A stretch of DNA of 64,000 bases, from positions 434,001 to 498,000 of the forward strand of contig NZ_QWEZ01000002.1 of assembly GCF_003864255.1 (NCBI RefSeq). The letters are read 5' to 3'. Positions 50,813 to 60,374 of the stretch are shown piece by piece (the stretch's first letter is position 1; each line of letters opens with the position of its first letter). The notes under the pieces were generated by a model. That model was not told where the DNA came from. It did no database searches and was given only the letters and a program-made list of their open reading frames with translations. The translations under genes and the position numbers were made by a program. The stretch is from Aestuariirhabdus litorea (GTDB taxonomy: Bacteria > Pseudomonadota > Gammaproteobacteria > Pseudomonadales > Aestuariirhabdaceae).

Positions 50813-51661
50813 ATGAACTGGATTACCGAACACAAAATCCCGCTTGGCCAGTGGATGGAGCAACTGGTTGACTGGCTGATCGGCAACGCTGCAGCGCTGT
50901 TTGATGCCATCGCCATCTCCCTCGAATGGCTGATTCTGGGCCTAACCGACCTGTTACTAAACTGTCCTCCGCTGGCACTGGTCGGTGCTGTCGGTGCCCT
51001 CGCCTGGTGGCTACATCGCTCACTGGCTCAAGTGCTCTTCGTGGTGCTAGGGCTGCTGCTGATCGCTAATTTGGGCTACTGGACTGAGATGATCGAAACC
51101 CTGGTTCTGGTGCTTATGGCCACCTTCCTGTGTGTGTTGTTCGGCATCCCCATCGGTATTCTGGCAGCCCACTACCCACGCTTTCACGTGGCGATTAGAC
51201 CGCTGCTGGACCTGATGCAGACCATCCCCACCTTCGTTTACCTGATCCCCACGCTGATTCTGTTCGGCCTGGGCGTGGTTCCGGGTCTGATCTCGACCAT
51301 TATCTTCGCCATCGCCGCGCCCATCCGCCTCACCGCGCTCGGCGTCAGCAGCGTGCCCGCAGAGCTGCTGGAGGCGGGCCGAGCCTTCGGGGCTACCCGA
51401 TGGAAGCTGCTGTTGAAGGTCGAACTGCCAGCCGCCATGCCCAGCATCATGGCCGGGATCACCCAGTGCATCATGTTGTCGCTGTCGATGGTGGTGATTT
51501 CCGCGCTGGTGGGCGCAGACGGCCTTGGCAAGCCGGTCGTGAGGGCCCTTAACACCGTCAATATATCTCAGGGGTTCGAGGCCGGCCTGGCCATCGTTCT
51601 GGTCGCCATCATTCTCGACCGCCTCTGTAAACAACGTGACACCAAGGAGAGCACAGGATGA
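50813..51661 (+). CDS. choW: Choline ABC transporter permease
   Basis: 282-residue inner-membrane permease of the ProW/OpuAB type, with about six hydrophobic segments and the ABC-coupling EAA loop (ELLEAGRAFGATRWKLLLKV, ~180-199). It overlaps the ATPase gene by 4 nt (ATGA). Confidence 0.93.
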   Translation: MNWITEHKIPLGQWMEQLVDWLIGNAAALFDAIAISLEWLILGLTDLLLNCPPLALVGAVGALAWWLHRSLAQVLFVVLGLLLIANLGYWTEMIETLVLVLMATFLCVLFGIPIGILAAHYPRFHVAIRPLLDLMQTIPTFVYLIPTLILFGLGVVPGLISTIIFAIAAPIRLTALGVSSVPAELLEAGRAFGATRWKLLLKVELPAAMPSIMAGITQCIMLSLSMVVISALVGADGLGKPVVRALNTVNISQGFEAGLAIVLVAIILDRLCKQRDTKESTG

Positions 51662-52833
51662 ACATGATCGACATTAGCCACCTTGACGTGGTGTTTGGCG
51701 ACCAGCAGACCGAAGCCCTTGCGCTATTGGATCAGGGACTCACCCGCCAGGAGGTGATCGACCAAAGCGGTGCCGTTGTCGGCGTACAGAACGCCAATCT
51801 GCAGGTACGCGAAGGAGAAATCTGCGTCTTGATGGGCCTGTCAGGCTCTGGCAAATCGAGCCTGTTGCGCACCGTTAACGGCTTGAACAGGATCAGCCGC
51901 GGCAGCCTTAAACTCCGCGACGGCGAGCAGCAGATTGAAATGGCCAACTGCGATGCCCGCACGCTGCGACAACTGCGCACCCACCGGATCTCCATGGTAT
52001 TTCAGAAGTTTGCCCTTATGCCCTGGCTCTCGGTGCTCGATAACGTTGCGTTTGGGCTGGAAATGAAAGGAATGAATAAAAAAGATCGCCACCGCCAGGC
52101 AATGGAGAAACTGGAGATGGTCAGCCTCGACCAGTGGGCGCACCATCGTCCGCATGAGCTGTCCGGAGGCATGCAGCAGCGTGTCGGTCTCGCTCGCGCG
52201 TTCGCCATGGATAGCGATATCCTACTGATGGACGAACCGTTCTCAGCCCTCGACCCGCTGATTCGCGCCCAGCTGCAAGATGAGCTCATTGAGTTACAAC
52301 GCAACCTTAACAAGACCATTCTCTTTGTGAGCCACGATTTGGATGAGGCCCTCAAGATCGGTTCGCACATTGCCATCATGGAATCAGCCAAAATAATCCA
52401 GCATGGCAAGCCCGAAGAGATCGTGCTCAACCCGGAAAACAGCTACGTCGAGGACTTCGTCGCCCACACTAATCCGCTCAATGTGCTAGGCGGCAAAACC
52501 CTAATGACGCCAGCTGAAAAACTGGAAAAACAGGGTGACCGTCTGCTGCTTAATAGTGAACGATACTGGGTCGAACTAGAGCAAGGTCGCATCGCGCGGT
52601 GCGGCCGTGCTGACAGCATCATACAGTCAGCTCGTAACAACAGCGGCGCCCAAGGAACGTCGCGTGGCCAGTTCTCTATAGCCTCATCGAATATCTCGAT
52701 GCGAGAAGCAATTCAACTACGTTATGACAGCCGGCTGCCGGTGCTTCTGGAAGATGAAGGCCAGTTTGTCGGTGTCCTTAACGACGCCAATTTCTACTAC
52801 GGGCTGCTCGGCAAGCATTTCGTTGCTGACTGA
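51658..52833 (+). CDS. choV: Choline ABC transporter ATP-binding protein
   Basis: 391-residue ATPase of the ProV/OpuAA type. Walker A GLSGSGKSSL (~60-69), signature LSGGMQQRVGLARAF and Walker B ILLMDEPFSALDP. The C-terminal ~110 residues form a CBS-like regulatory region that may sense ionic strength, as in ProV relatives. Last gene of the bet-cho cluster. Confidence 0.93.
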   Translation: MNMIDISHLDVVFGDQQTEALALLDQGLTRQEVIDQSGAVVGVQNANLQVREGEICVLMGLSGSGKSSLLRTVNGLNRISRGSLKLRDGEQQIEMANCDARTLRQLRTHRISMVFQKFALMPWLSVLDNVAFGLEMKGMNKKDRHRQAMEKLEMVSLDQWAHHRPHELSGGMQQRVGLARAFAMDSDILLMDEPFSALDPLIRAQLQDELIELQRNLNKTILFVSHDLDEALKIGSHIAIMESAKIIQHGKPEEIVLNPENSYVEDFVAHTNPLNVLGGKTLMTPAEKLEKQGDRLLLNSERYWVELEQGRIARCGRADSIIQSARNNSGAQGTSRGQFSIASSNISMREAIQLRYDSRLPVLLEDEGQFVGVLNDANFYYGLLGKHFVAD

Positions 52834-53435
52834 GAGGCGCTCCCGGCAATCACAAGCAACAAGTTGTCGAATATAGCCGTGAAGGATTGGTACCCGTGAT
52901 GGGCATAGGCTCTGCTGAAAAGTGTGCGCTTTGGGGTTTCTGACTGGCTAACCCTCCTCTTAATATCAGCGGTCTCTAACAGGTCGAAATGGGCACGAAG
53001 GGGACCGTCAGGTGAACACCATCACCACGCAACAGGGCGATGGGGCAAAGGTATCGCATGGCGGATCGCGCTGATGCTGCCGAAAGTAAAAGCGCTGCTC
53101 AAGCATCGCTGGATCACCAAGCATGAGTTGGACTACTACCAGTCGCAGCCTGCGATCAGCGGTCGAGCATGCTATTGGTTACCAACTCTATTATTAGACT
53201 ACAACCCGGCCAGCCGGCCGGTCGATCAAGACGAATTTGAGGGACCGCTTAGTGCACATCAGGGGGTTGTTCTTCCGTTGTCGGCCCTGTGAACCCAGTG
53301 CCTCGAGCATAGAAGGCGTCAATGGTTAGTAAAGCATGTGACAGCCTCTATACTCGAAGGGGAGGGTCTCGCGGGCCGCACAGGCTTACTGCGTAGAATA
53401 AACGCCTCAGGACCAGGGTAAGGACCTACAACGCA
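52834..53435. other. choV-HD gene gap, no supported gene
   Basis: 0.6 kb. A frame from 52924 to 53292 (122 codons) shows mixed composition, no clear ribosome site and no recognisable family. A short internal part (MLPKVKALLKHRWITKHELD) could be a protein remnant. I treat the region as non-coding or a decayed gene. Confidence 0.45.
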
Positions 53436-54725
53436 ATGGATCAGCCATACATCAAGCCCGAAACCAGGGTACAGATCGACCTTCGACACGCGCTGCTGAT
53501 GCTGGCAAGGGCACTGGACTACGTTGGAATTGATGATATTAACCATGGTCACCGAGTCGGCTATATGGCCTACGAGTGCGCGAAGCGACTGGGCTGGCCG
53601 GAGCAGAAGCAGGAGTTTACCTACTTCGCGGGCCTGATTCACGACTGCGGGGTGTCGACCACCAAGGAGCATCTTGACCTGCTGGAGTGCCTGGAGCCGG
53701 AAAGCAGTGAAGCACACTGCATCCGCGGTTATGAGGCGCTGATCGGCTGCTCGGTTTTGGCCGATTTTGCCGAGGTGGTGCGGTATCACCACACCCCCTG
53801 GGTTAGGCTCAGGGAGCTGGATCTGGACCCTGATACCCGGGATATCGCCGCCCTGATCTTCCTGGCCGATCGCCTCGACTTTTTAAGAGCACGTTACCTC
53901 AACGGCCAGCATCCGGACATTGTGACCATCTATGAATCAGCGATCGGCGAAAACATATTGTCGAATGCCGGTGAGATCTTTCATCCCGAGCTGGCCAACA
54001 GCATGGTGGAGCTGATCAACCTCGATGGCTTCTGGTACACCATGGAGGCCAATGCCATCGAACAGATAGGAACGGGCTTTAGCTACGGCAGCCACTACGA
54101 CCGCCAGCTCGTCATGGATGAGGTGATCGAGCTGGCGCGCTTTCTGGCCCACATAGTGGATGCCAAAAGTCCTCTGACCTACCAGCACTCGGAAAAGGTA
54201 GCGATATTGGCGAAGGCGATTGCTGAAGAGGCGGGGGTAGAGGCCCAGCGTTTGGAACAGGTCTACATAGCTGGGTTGCTCCACGACATCGGCAAGCTCA
54301 GGACGCCCGATCAGATTTTGCACAAGAAGGGCAGCCTGGATGCGCGTGAGTACTCGCAGATAAAACGCCACACCGTGGATACACGAGAAACCCTCAGAAG
54401 TTTCTTCCCCGATTCAAAAATCGGCGAATGGGCGGCCAACCACCACGAGCGGATCGACGGCTCCGGCTACCCCTTCCGGTTAAAGGGGGAGCAGATCGAT
54501 CTGGAGTCGCGCATCATCGCCATTGCGGATATCTTCCAGGCGTTGGCACAAAAGCGACCCTACAAGGGACGTCTGTCGGTGGAGGAGATCCTGGCAATCC
54601 TGCAGCCATTGGCCGACGAGGGTAAGGTCGACGCCGACATTGTCGACCTGCTTCGGGGTAAGGCCGCTGACTACTACCGGATTGCTATTGAGGACTTGCA
54701 TACCACACGCAACCCCATCGCCTAG
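53436..54725 (+). CDS. Tandem HD / HD-GYP domain phosphodiesterase-like protein
   Basis: 429-residue cytoplasmic protein with two HD modules. The first (residues ~35-140) has HRVGY, GLIHDCG and RYHHTP but no GYP motif. The second (~240-400) has HSEKVA, GLLHDIGKLRTPDQIL and HHERIDGSGYP, the full HD-GYP signature of cyclic-di-GMP phosphodiesterases. No sensory, receiver or membrane domain is attached. It is likely to degrade c-di-GMP or bind a related nucleotide; the first HD may be regulatory (inference). Confidence 0.85.
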   Translation: MDQPYIKPETRVQIDLRHALLMLARALDYVGIDDINHGHRVGYMAYECAKRLGWPEQKQEFTYFAGLIHDCGVSTTKEHLDLLECLEPESSEAHCIRGYEALIGCSVLADFAEVVRYHHTPWVRLRELDLDPDTRDIAALIFLADRLDFLRARYLNGQHPDIVTIYESAIGENILSNAGEIFHPELANSMVELINLDGFWYTMEANAIEQIGTGFSYGSHYDRQLVMDEVIELARFLAHIVDAKSPLTYQHSEKVAILAKAIAEEAGVEAQRLEQVYIAGLLHDIGKLRTPDQILHKKGSLDAREYSQIKRHTVDTRETLRSFFPDSKIGEWAANHHERIDGSGYPFRLKGEQIDLESRIIAIADIFQALAQKRPYKGRLSVEEILAILQPLADEGKVDADIVDLLRGKAADYYRIAIEDLHTTRNPIA

Positions 54726-54763
54726 TGCCGTAGTTTACCGGTAAGGCCAGCACCAGGGCGGCA

Positions 54764-55258
54764 CTAGAAATGGCTTATCCAGCTTAAGGTGGCGGTTTCT
54801 GAGCCAGGGTTTTCCTCCCCCAGGTCCGCGTTCGAGATGTGGCCAAACTCGGCGCGAACCGCCTGCCGTGAGGAGAGTTGGTAGCTGATGCTTATACGTG
54901 AGTAAAACTCAATATCATAGCCAAGCTCGTTGCGTTCGGCCCCCTGGTGGTAATAACCGAGCCCGGTCGCTACCCCCCAATGCCATTTTTGCGCGAGGCT
55001 AAACTCCTTGTGCCCTCCTATGCCGAGGTAATAACCACTTCGCTCAAGGGCAAAACCCACCAGGGCAGGGCGTATCGACCAGATCGACTGAACAGCAGGC
55101 CCCTCGAGCATGACAGAAAGCATACCGGTGGTACCCGACCCGAGTGGATCAAAGACACCCGCGCCCACTGCCAGTCGATAATCTTCCGCGCTAGCAGAGG
55201 GAGCGGGCACCGATAGCAATAGAGCACCTAACGTGGAAGCGGTTCTGACAAATCCCAT
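54764..55258 (-). CDS. PagL-like lipid A 3-O-deacylase / acyloxyacyl hydrolase
   Basis: 164-residue outer-membrane beta-barrel protein. A Sec signal peptide covers residues ~1-24 (MGFVRTASTLGALLLS, cleavage after SASA). The PagL active-site block FGHISNADLGEENPGSE carries the His-x-Ser catalytic pair, followed by Asn and the acidic partner. PagL enzymes remove a 3-linked acyl chain from lipid A. I chose the ATG at 55258 because a signal peptide then begins at the N-terminus; an upstream start at 55333 would add 25 residues. It is divergent from the dCMP-deaminase-like gene. Confidence 0.8.
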   Translation of the reverse strand: MGFVRTASTLGALLLSVPAPSASAEDYRLAVGAGVFDPLGSGTTGMLSVMLEGPAVQSIWSIRPALVGFALERSGYYLGIGGHKEFSLAQKWHWGVATGLGYYHQGAERNELGYDIEFYSRISISYQLSSRQAVRAEFGHISNADLGEENPGSETATLSWISHF

Positions 55259-55403
55259 GGAGAAGACCCGGAGTGAGCAACGGTGTTTTTGAAATACCTT
55301 ACAAGAGTTAAGCGGCAAGAACAACGCAGCCAAACACGAGGGCAGTGCATCTTATAGGGTGAGCGCGCATAATAACGGCAACCATCAGCTCGAGGAGGTT
55401 GAA

Positions 55404-55997
55404 GTGAGTCATTCCGCGCCAGATAACGGGGGGCGTCCCAGTTTTGCCGATGTCTACATGGGCTTTGCCTATCAAATTGCCGAGCGCTCCACCTGTCATC
55501 GACTGAATGTAGGGACGGTCATTACCAGTACCGATTACCGTAAGGTGTTTGCGGTAGGCTATAACGGTAACGCGTCGGGGTTGCACAACCACTGTGACAG
55601 CGATACCCCCGGCTCCTGCGGCTGTCTCCACTCGGAGGAGAACGGGGTTATCAACTGCGATGCCCCGCGCCACTATGAAAAGTTTGTCTTTGTCACCCAC
55701 CTGCCTTGTCGTATGTGCGCCAAGCGGCTGATCAATCTTGGTGGCGTAAAGCGGGTCTACTACGCCGAAGACTACCGCCTGCGGGATTCCATCGAGCTCT
55801 TTGCCGAAGTGGGGATCGCGGTGGAGCACTTGCCTCTGAAGCGCAACCCAGCGGAGCAGGCACTGTTTCGACTGGCTGAGATTGCCTACCAGCACGAGGT
55901 GGTGGCGGGCGAGGGCAACCCGCTAGGGGAGCCAACCCAAAGCGACCCCGAATGGGTGTCCAGACGGGTAAGCCAGTGGTTGGCCGAAACCAGGTAG
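55404..55997 (+). CDS. dCMP-deaminase-family zinc enzyme
   Basis: 197-residue cytidine/deoxycytidylate deaminase family protein. The zinc site has HSEEN (His and catalytic Glu) and PCRMCAK (two Cys). RSTCHRLNVGTVITS and AVGYNGNASG are dCMP-deaminase-like. A CGSC-type loop (PGSCGCLHSEEN) precedes the His. The GTG at 55404 has GAGGAGG seven bases upstream, better than the GTG at 55359. The C-terminal tail of ~40 residues is extra. Substrate (dCMP or a modified base) is not certain. Confidence 0.82.
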   Translation: MSHSAPDNGGRPSFADVYMGFAYQIAERSTCHRLNVGTVITSTDYRKVFAVGYNGNASGLHNHCDSDTPGSCGCLHSEENGVINCDAPRHYEKFVFVTHLPCRMCAKRLINLGGVKRVYYAEDYRLRDSIELFAEVGIAVEHLPLKRNPAEQALFRLAEIAYQHEVVAGEGNPLGEPTQSDPEWVSRRVSQWLAETR

Positions 55998-56145
55998 TCT
56001 GTTGATAAGTGTGTGATTAACCTCTGGATAGAATGTTCGGCGGTGGCGTGCCCCCTTACCCTGAGGCGACAGCGCCATCCGCTGTAGGCATGGTTTTTGG
56101 CTGCCTGAAGCGAGTCGCCTCGGACCAATCACCAGTGGTAAGGAT

Positions 56146-56154
56146 TGTGAATAA
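56146..56154. promoter_or_regulatory. Isolated DnaA box
   Basis: TGTGAATAA, a perfect minus-strand DnaA box, with a near match TGTGAATAG about 20 bp away, in the dcd-like/ygiQ gap. Single boxes far from oriC can titrate DnaA or arise by chance. Confidence 0.4.
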
Positions 56155-56216
56155 GTCTGTGGGCGGGTTGTGAATAGCCTGTGCGATAGCGGTGGGCAAT
56201 AGCCCCGGCATCCTGG

Positions 56217-58436
56217 CTAGCGGGGGCGGCGTGCCCCCTTGCCGGCCCCTTTTCCTGCTCCCCTGCGGGGCCCCTTGGAGGCGTTGGTGCCTGCGCCCCG
56301 CTTCGCGGCCGGAGCGCCCTGGGGGGGCAGGCCGGTGTGCTGGGTTAGAGCACGCTGGGTGCGAGGCTCGCTTCGGCGCAGGCTCTTATGGCGCTCCCGG
56401 GAGGGCATCTCGGCAGGGACCAGATGGGTCTTACCGCGACCGATCAGGTGCGCCTTGCCCATATTGCGCAGCGCCTCGCGCAGCAGCGGCCAGTTATCCG
56501 GATCGTGGTAGCGCAGCAACGCCTTGTGCAGCCGGCGCTGGTTTTTGCTGCGCGCGCTGTAAACCCCCTCGCTCTTGTAGCCCACCTTTTTCAGCGGGTT
56601 ACGCTCGCTGTGGTACATGGCGGTCGCATAGGCCATGGGCGAGGGGTAGAAATTTTGTACCTGGTCGACGCGGAACTTGTTCTCCTTCAGCCATAGCGCA
56701 AGGTTGAGCATATCCTCATCGGTGCAGCCCGGGTGGGCGGCGATAAAGTAGGGGATCAGGTACTGCTCCTTACCCGCTTCCTTGGAGAAGTGGTCGAACA
56801 TCTCCTTGAAGCGGTAGTAGGTGCCCATCCCCGGCTTCATCATCTTCGACAGAGTGCCGGTCTCGGTGTGTTCGGGGGCAATCTTGAGATAGCCGCCGAC
56901 ATGGTGCTGGACCAGCTCCTTCACGTACTCCGGATCCTCCACCGCCAGGTCGTAGCGCAGACCCGAACTGATGGCAATGCGCTTGATACCCGGCAAGGCA
57001 CGGGCTTTCCGATAGAGCTGGGTGGTCGGGCTATGGTCGGTAATCAGGTTTTTGCAAATGCCTGGATAAACACAGGAAGGGCGACGACAGCTGTCGCGGA
57101 TCTCGTCGCTCTTGCAGTTAAGTTGGTACATATTGGCCGTCGGCCCGCCAAGATCGGAGATGGTGCCGGTAAAGCCGGGAGCCACGTCTCGGATCTTCTC
57201 AATCTCACCCAGAATCGAGGCCTCGGAACGGCTCTGGATGATGCGGCCCTCGTGTTCGGTGATGGAGCAGAAGGTGCAACCCCCAAAGCAGCCGCGCATG
57301 ATATTGACCGAAAAACGGATCATCTCATAGGCGGGGATGCGGGCATCGCCGTAGCTGGGGTGCGGTACCCGCTGGTAGGGCAGGTCAAACACGCCGTCGA
57401 GCTCGTCGGTTTCGAGGGGGATGGGGGGCGGGTTGATCCACAGGTACTGCTGGCCGTGCATCTGCAGCAGCGGGCGCGCATTACCGGGATTGGTCTCGCG
57501 GTGAAACACCCGTGAGCTGTGGGCGTAGAGGACCGGATCGTTGCGCACCTTTTCGAAGGAGGGCAGGCGGATATAGGAGCGCTCAGGGTCGGTGTTGTGG
57601 GCTCCGGGGTCGATGAGGTGAATCACCTGGGGTTCAGGCTCGGTTGTTCCCTCGCAGCTGCCCTCGGGGTCACTGTCGTTACCGTAGTGGTAAGGGTGGG
57701 GGTGGGCGTCGATAGGCCCCGGTTGGTCGATGCGGGTGGAGTCAAGCTCGAGCCAGCCTTCGGGCAGCGCCTTGCGCTTATAGGCGGTACCGCGGATGTT
57801 GGTGATCTGGTCGATGGTTTCGCCATTGGCGAGACGGTGGGCCACTTCGGCGATGGCGCGCTCGGCGTTTCCGTACAGCAGCAGGTCGGCGGTGGAGTCG
57901 ATCAGTACAGAGCGGCGAACGCTGTCGGACCAGTAATCGTAATGGGCCAGGCGGCGCAGGCTGGCCTCGATACCGCCGATCACCACCGGTACCTGCTTGT
58001 AGGCCTCCTTGCAGCGCTGGGAGTAGACGGTGACCGCACGGTCGGGCCGCTTGCCGCCTTCATCGCCCGGAGTATAGGCGTCATCGTGGCGCAGCCGGCG
58101 GTCGGCGGTGTAGCGGTTGATCATGGAGTCCATGTTGCCGGCGGTGACGCCGAAAAAGAGGTTGGGCTCCCCCAGCGCCATAAAGGGCTCCTTGGAGCGC
58201 CAGTCGGGCTGGGCAATAATACCAACCCGAAACCCCTGGGATTCCAGGTAGCGGCCGATCACCGCCATGCCGAAGCTGGGGTGGTCGACGTAGGCGTCAC
58301 CCGTGACGATGATGATGTCGCAACTGTCCCACCCCAGCTGCTCCATCTCGGCGCGGGACATGGGTAGGAAGGGGGCAGTGCCAAAGCACTCCGCCCAATA
58401 TTTACGGTAGGAGAAGAGGGGAGTAACGGCAGTCAT
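56217..58436 (-). CDS. ygiQ: YgiQ-family radical SAM protein
   Basis: 739-residue UPF0313/YgiQ-type protein. The radical SAM cluster motif [16 protein letters not shown] lies near ~380-395. The N-terminal B12-binding-like domain has [23 protein letters not shown], and the family block PCY...[12 protein letters not shown] is present. The C-terminal ~60 residues are a low-complexity Gly/Ala/Lys/Arg tail. Its substrate is unknown. Confidence 0.92.
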   Translation of the reverse strand: MTAVTPLFSYRKYWAECFGTAPFLPMSRAEMEQLGWDSCDIIIVTGDAYVDHPSFGMAVIGRYLESQGFRVGIIAQPDWRSKEPFMALGEPNLFFGVTAGNMDSMINRYTADRRLRHDDAYTPGDEGGKRPDRAVTVYSQRCKEAYKQVPVVIGGIEASLRRLAHYDYWSDSVRRSVLIDSTADLLLYGNAERAIAEVAHRLANGETIDQITNIRGTAYKRKALPEGWLELDSTRIDQPGPIDAHPHPYHYGNDSDPEGSCEGTTEPEPQVIHLIDPGAHNTDPERSYIRLPSFEKVRNDPVLYAHSSRVFHRETNPGNARPLLQMHGQQYLWINPPPIPLETDELDGVFDLPYQRVPHPSYGDARIPAYEMIRFSVNIMRGCFGGCTFCSITEHEGRIIQSRSEASILGEIEKIRDVAPGFTGTISDLGGPTANMYQLNCKSDEIRDSCRRPSCVYPGICKNLITDHSPTTQLYRKARALPGIKRIAISSGLRYDLAVEDPEYVKELVQHHVGGYLKIAPEHTETGTLSKMMKPGMGTYYRFKEMFDHFSKEAGKEQYLIPYFIAAHPGCTDEDMLNLALWLKENKFRVDQVQNFYPSPMAYATAMYHSERNPLKKVGYKSEGVYSARSKNQRRLHKALLRYHDPDNWPLLREALRNMGKAHLIGRGKTHLVPAEMPSRERHKSLRRSEPRTQRALTQHTGLPPQGAPAAKRGAGTNASKGPRRGAGKGAGKGARRPR

Positions 58437-58550
58437 GGTCAGGTTCCGGCAAGCAAGCCGGGCATTGTACCATTTTTAGCCAATCTGTAACCGGGTTAGC
58501 CACCCGGCCAGGGAAACTTCACCACCCCCCTCAGGGGGCGGGGAGAGCAG

Positions 58551-58571
58551 AAGCCGGCGAAAGCCGGCTTT
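58551..58571 (-). terminator. Hairpin after the aldehyde dehydrogenase gene
   Basis: AAGCCGGC, loop GAA, AGCCGGCTTT on the plus strand; just past the aldehyde dehydrogenase stop codon on the minus strand. Probable terminator with a weak U-tract. Confidence 0.55.
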
Positions 58572-58580
58572 AACGAGAGA

Positions 58581-60077
58581 TCAGATCGCGATCCAGGTGG
58601 CCTTGAGCTCTGTGTACTTGTCGAAAGCGTGGATCGACTTGTCGCGACCGTTGCCGGACTGCTTGAAGCCCCCGAAGGGTGCCGTCATGTCGCCGCCGTC
58701 GTACTGGTTAACCCATACGGAGCCGGCACGGAGCGCTTTTGCGGCCCGGTGGGCCTTGCTCAGGTTACTGGTCCAGACCGCCGCTGCCAGACCGTAGTCG
58801 GTGTCATTGGCGATCTCGATCGCCTGCTCCAGGCTGTCAAAGCCGATACAAGAGAGAACGGGTCCGAAGATCTCCTCGCGGGCGATGCGCATGCTGTTGG
58901 TGACACCATTGAATATGGTGGGGGCAACATAGAAGCCGCCGCTCTCCTTGTGCAGTTGTGCACCACCACCACAGACCTGGGCTCCGTCCTCTTTACCCGC
59001 CTCGATGTAGCTGAGCACGGTGTTGAGCTGGGTCTGGTCCACCACTGCACCAATATTGGTATTGGGGTCCAGTGGGTTGCCGGGTTGCCAGGCTTTCATC
59101 TCCTCGGCCACCATGGCAACAAACTCTTCGCGAATGCTCTCCTCGACTAGCAGGCGGGAGCCGGCGGTGCACACCTCACCCTGATTGAAGCAGATGGCAG
59201 AGGCGGCGGCCCTTGCCGCTTCGCGCAGGTCGGGGGCGTCGGCGAATACGATGTTGGGACTCTTGCCACCGGCCTCCAGCCATACCCGCTTCATGTTGGA
59301 TTCGCCGGCGTAGATCATCAGCTGCTTGGCGGTGCGGGTGGAGCCGGTGAAGACCATGCAATCCACATCCATATGCAGCGCCAGTGCTTTGCCCACGGTG
59401 TGGCCGAAGCCGGGCAACACGTTGAGAACCCCTTTCGGAATGCCGGCCTCTACCGCCAGCTGGGCCACGCGAATGGCCGTCAGCGGTGACTTCTCGGAGG
59501 GCTTGAGCACAATGCTGTTGCCGGTGGCAAGGGCGGGCCCCAGCTTCCAGCAGGCCATCAGCAAGGGGAAGTTCCAGGGCACGATAGCGCCGACCACGCC
59601 GATCGCCTCACGGGTCACCATACCGATCTGGTCCTCAGCGGTGGGGGCCAGTTCGTCGTAGACCTTGTCGATCGCTTCACCATTCCAGCGAATGCTGTTG
59701 GCGGCAGCGGCGATATCGATGCTCAGGGAGTCGGAGATCGGCTTACCCATATCCAGGGTTTCGAGCAGCGCCAGCTCGTGCTGGTGCTCAAGAATCAGGT
59801 CGGCAAAGCGGATCAGCACCTGCTTGCGCCTGGCGGGTGCCAAGCGCGACCAAACGCCGCTGTTGAAGGTGGCGCGAGCGTTGGCTACGGCGATATCAGC
59901 ATCGGCGCTGTCGCAGGAGGCGATCTTGCCCAGCAGGCGGCCGTCGATGGGGCTGATGCAGTCAAAGGTTTCGCCGGAGCGGGCATCCCGGTACTCACCA
60001 TCTATATAGGCGCGTCCTTCGATGGAGACGGTGGTGGCCAGCTGCTGCCAATAGGCGAGGGTTCTCTGTTGGGTCAT
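58581..60077 (-). CDS. puuC: PuuC-like aldehyde dehydrogenase
   Basis: 498-residue NAD(P)+-dependent aldehyde dehydrogenase. Catalytic Glu in VWLEAGGKSPN (~265-275) and Cys in GEVCTAGSRL. Extensive match in memory to E. coli PuuC, which oxidises gamma-glutamyl-gamma-aminobutyraldehyde in putrescine breakdown (LAYWQ start, RWNGEAIDKVY, SGNGRDKSIHAFDKYTELK end). I chose the ATG at 60077 after AAGGAG. It is divergent from the omega-aminotransferase gene. Confidence 0.87.
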   Translation of the reverse strand: MTQQRTLAYWQQLATTVSIEGRAYIDGEYRDARSGETFDCISPIDGRLLGKIASCDSADADIAVANARATFNSGVWSRLAPARRKQVLIRFADLILEHQHELALLETLDMGKPISDSLSIDIAAAANSIRWNGEAIDKVYDELAPTAEDQIGMVTREAIGVVGAIVPWNFPLLMACWKLGPALATGNSIVLKPSEKSPLTAIRVAQLAVEAGIPKGVLNVLPGFGHTVGKALALHMDVDCMVFTGSTRTAKQLMIYAGESNMKRVWLEAGGKSPNIVFADAPDLREAARAAASAICFNQGEVCTAGSRLLVEESIREEFVAMVAEEMKAWQPGNPLDPNTNIGAVVDQTQLNTVLSYIEAGKEDGAQVCGGGAQLHKESGGFYVAPTIFNGVTNSMRIAREEIFGPVLSCIGFDSLEQAIEIANDTDYGLAAAVWTSNLSKAHRAAKALRAGSVWVNQYDGGDMTAPFGGFKQSGNGRDKSIHAFDKYTELKATWIAI

Positions 60078-60374
60078 GGGGGGCTCCTTGGGTGCGCCAA
60101 GCCTGAATCCACTGCACAGTGGCGATCGCAGGCACAGTCGATGTGTCAATTATTTTGTAAGGGGTGAGGTTATCGCCCAAAATTTGAAAAACCATACCAC
60201 TGATGACAGGTATTTCAAAATATTTAACAATAAAGAGGAATAAACCCCCTAAAAATCCATTGGTTTGCTTCAATGTTTGATTTATTTGACATATGATGTG
60301 GAAAATTTCACCACGGACCGGCGTTGTACAGCACCACCGTGGGCACTGAAAACATCGACAGGAAGCTGCCAAAC
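60078..60374. promoter_or_regulatory. Divergent promoter region of puuC-like and aminotransferase genes
   Basis: 297 bp, AT-rich. TTGACA occurs at 60277-60282 and a near-palindrome GTGGAAAATTTCAC at 60298-60311, a possible operator for a substrate-sensing regulator that is not encoded nearby. Confidence 0.5.

Noticed and set aside
52924-53292. A 122-codon gene after choV
   Set aside because: No recognisable family, weak start, uneven composition; kept only as a possible remnant.
57519-58367. A 282-codon plus-strand frame opposite ygiQ
   Set aside because: Val/Gly/Ala-rich shadow of the GC-rich ygiQ gene, without motifs.
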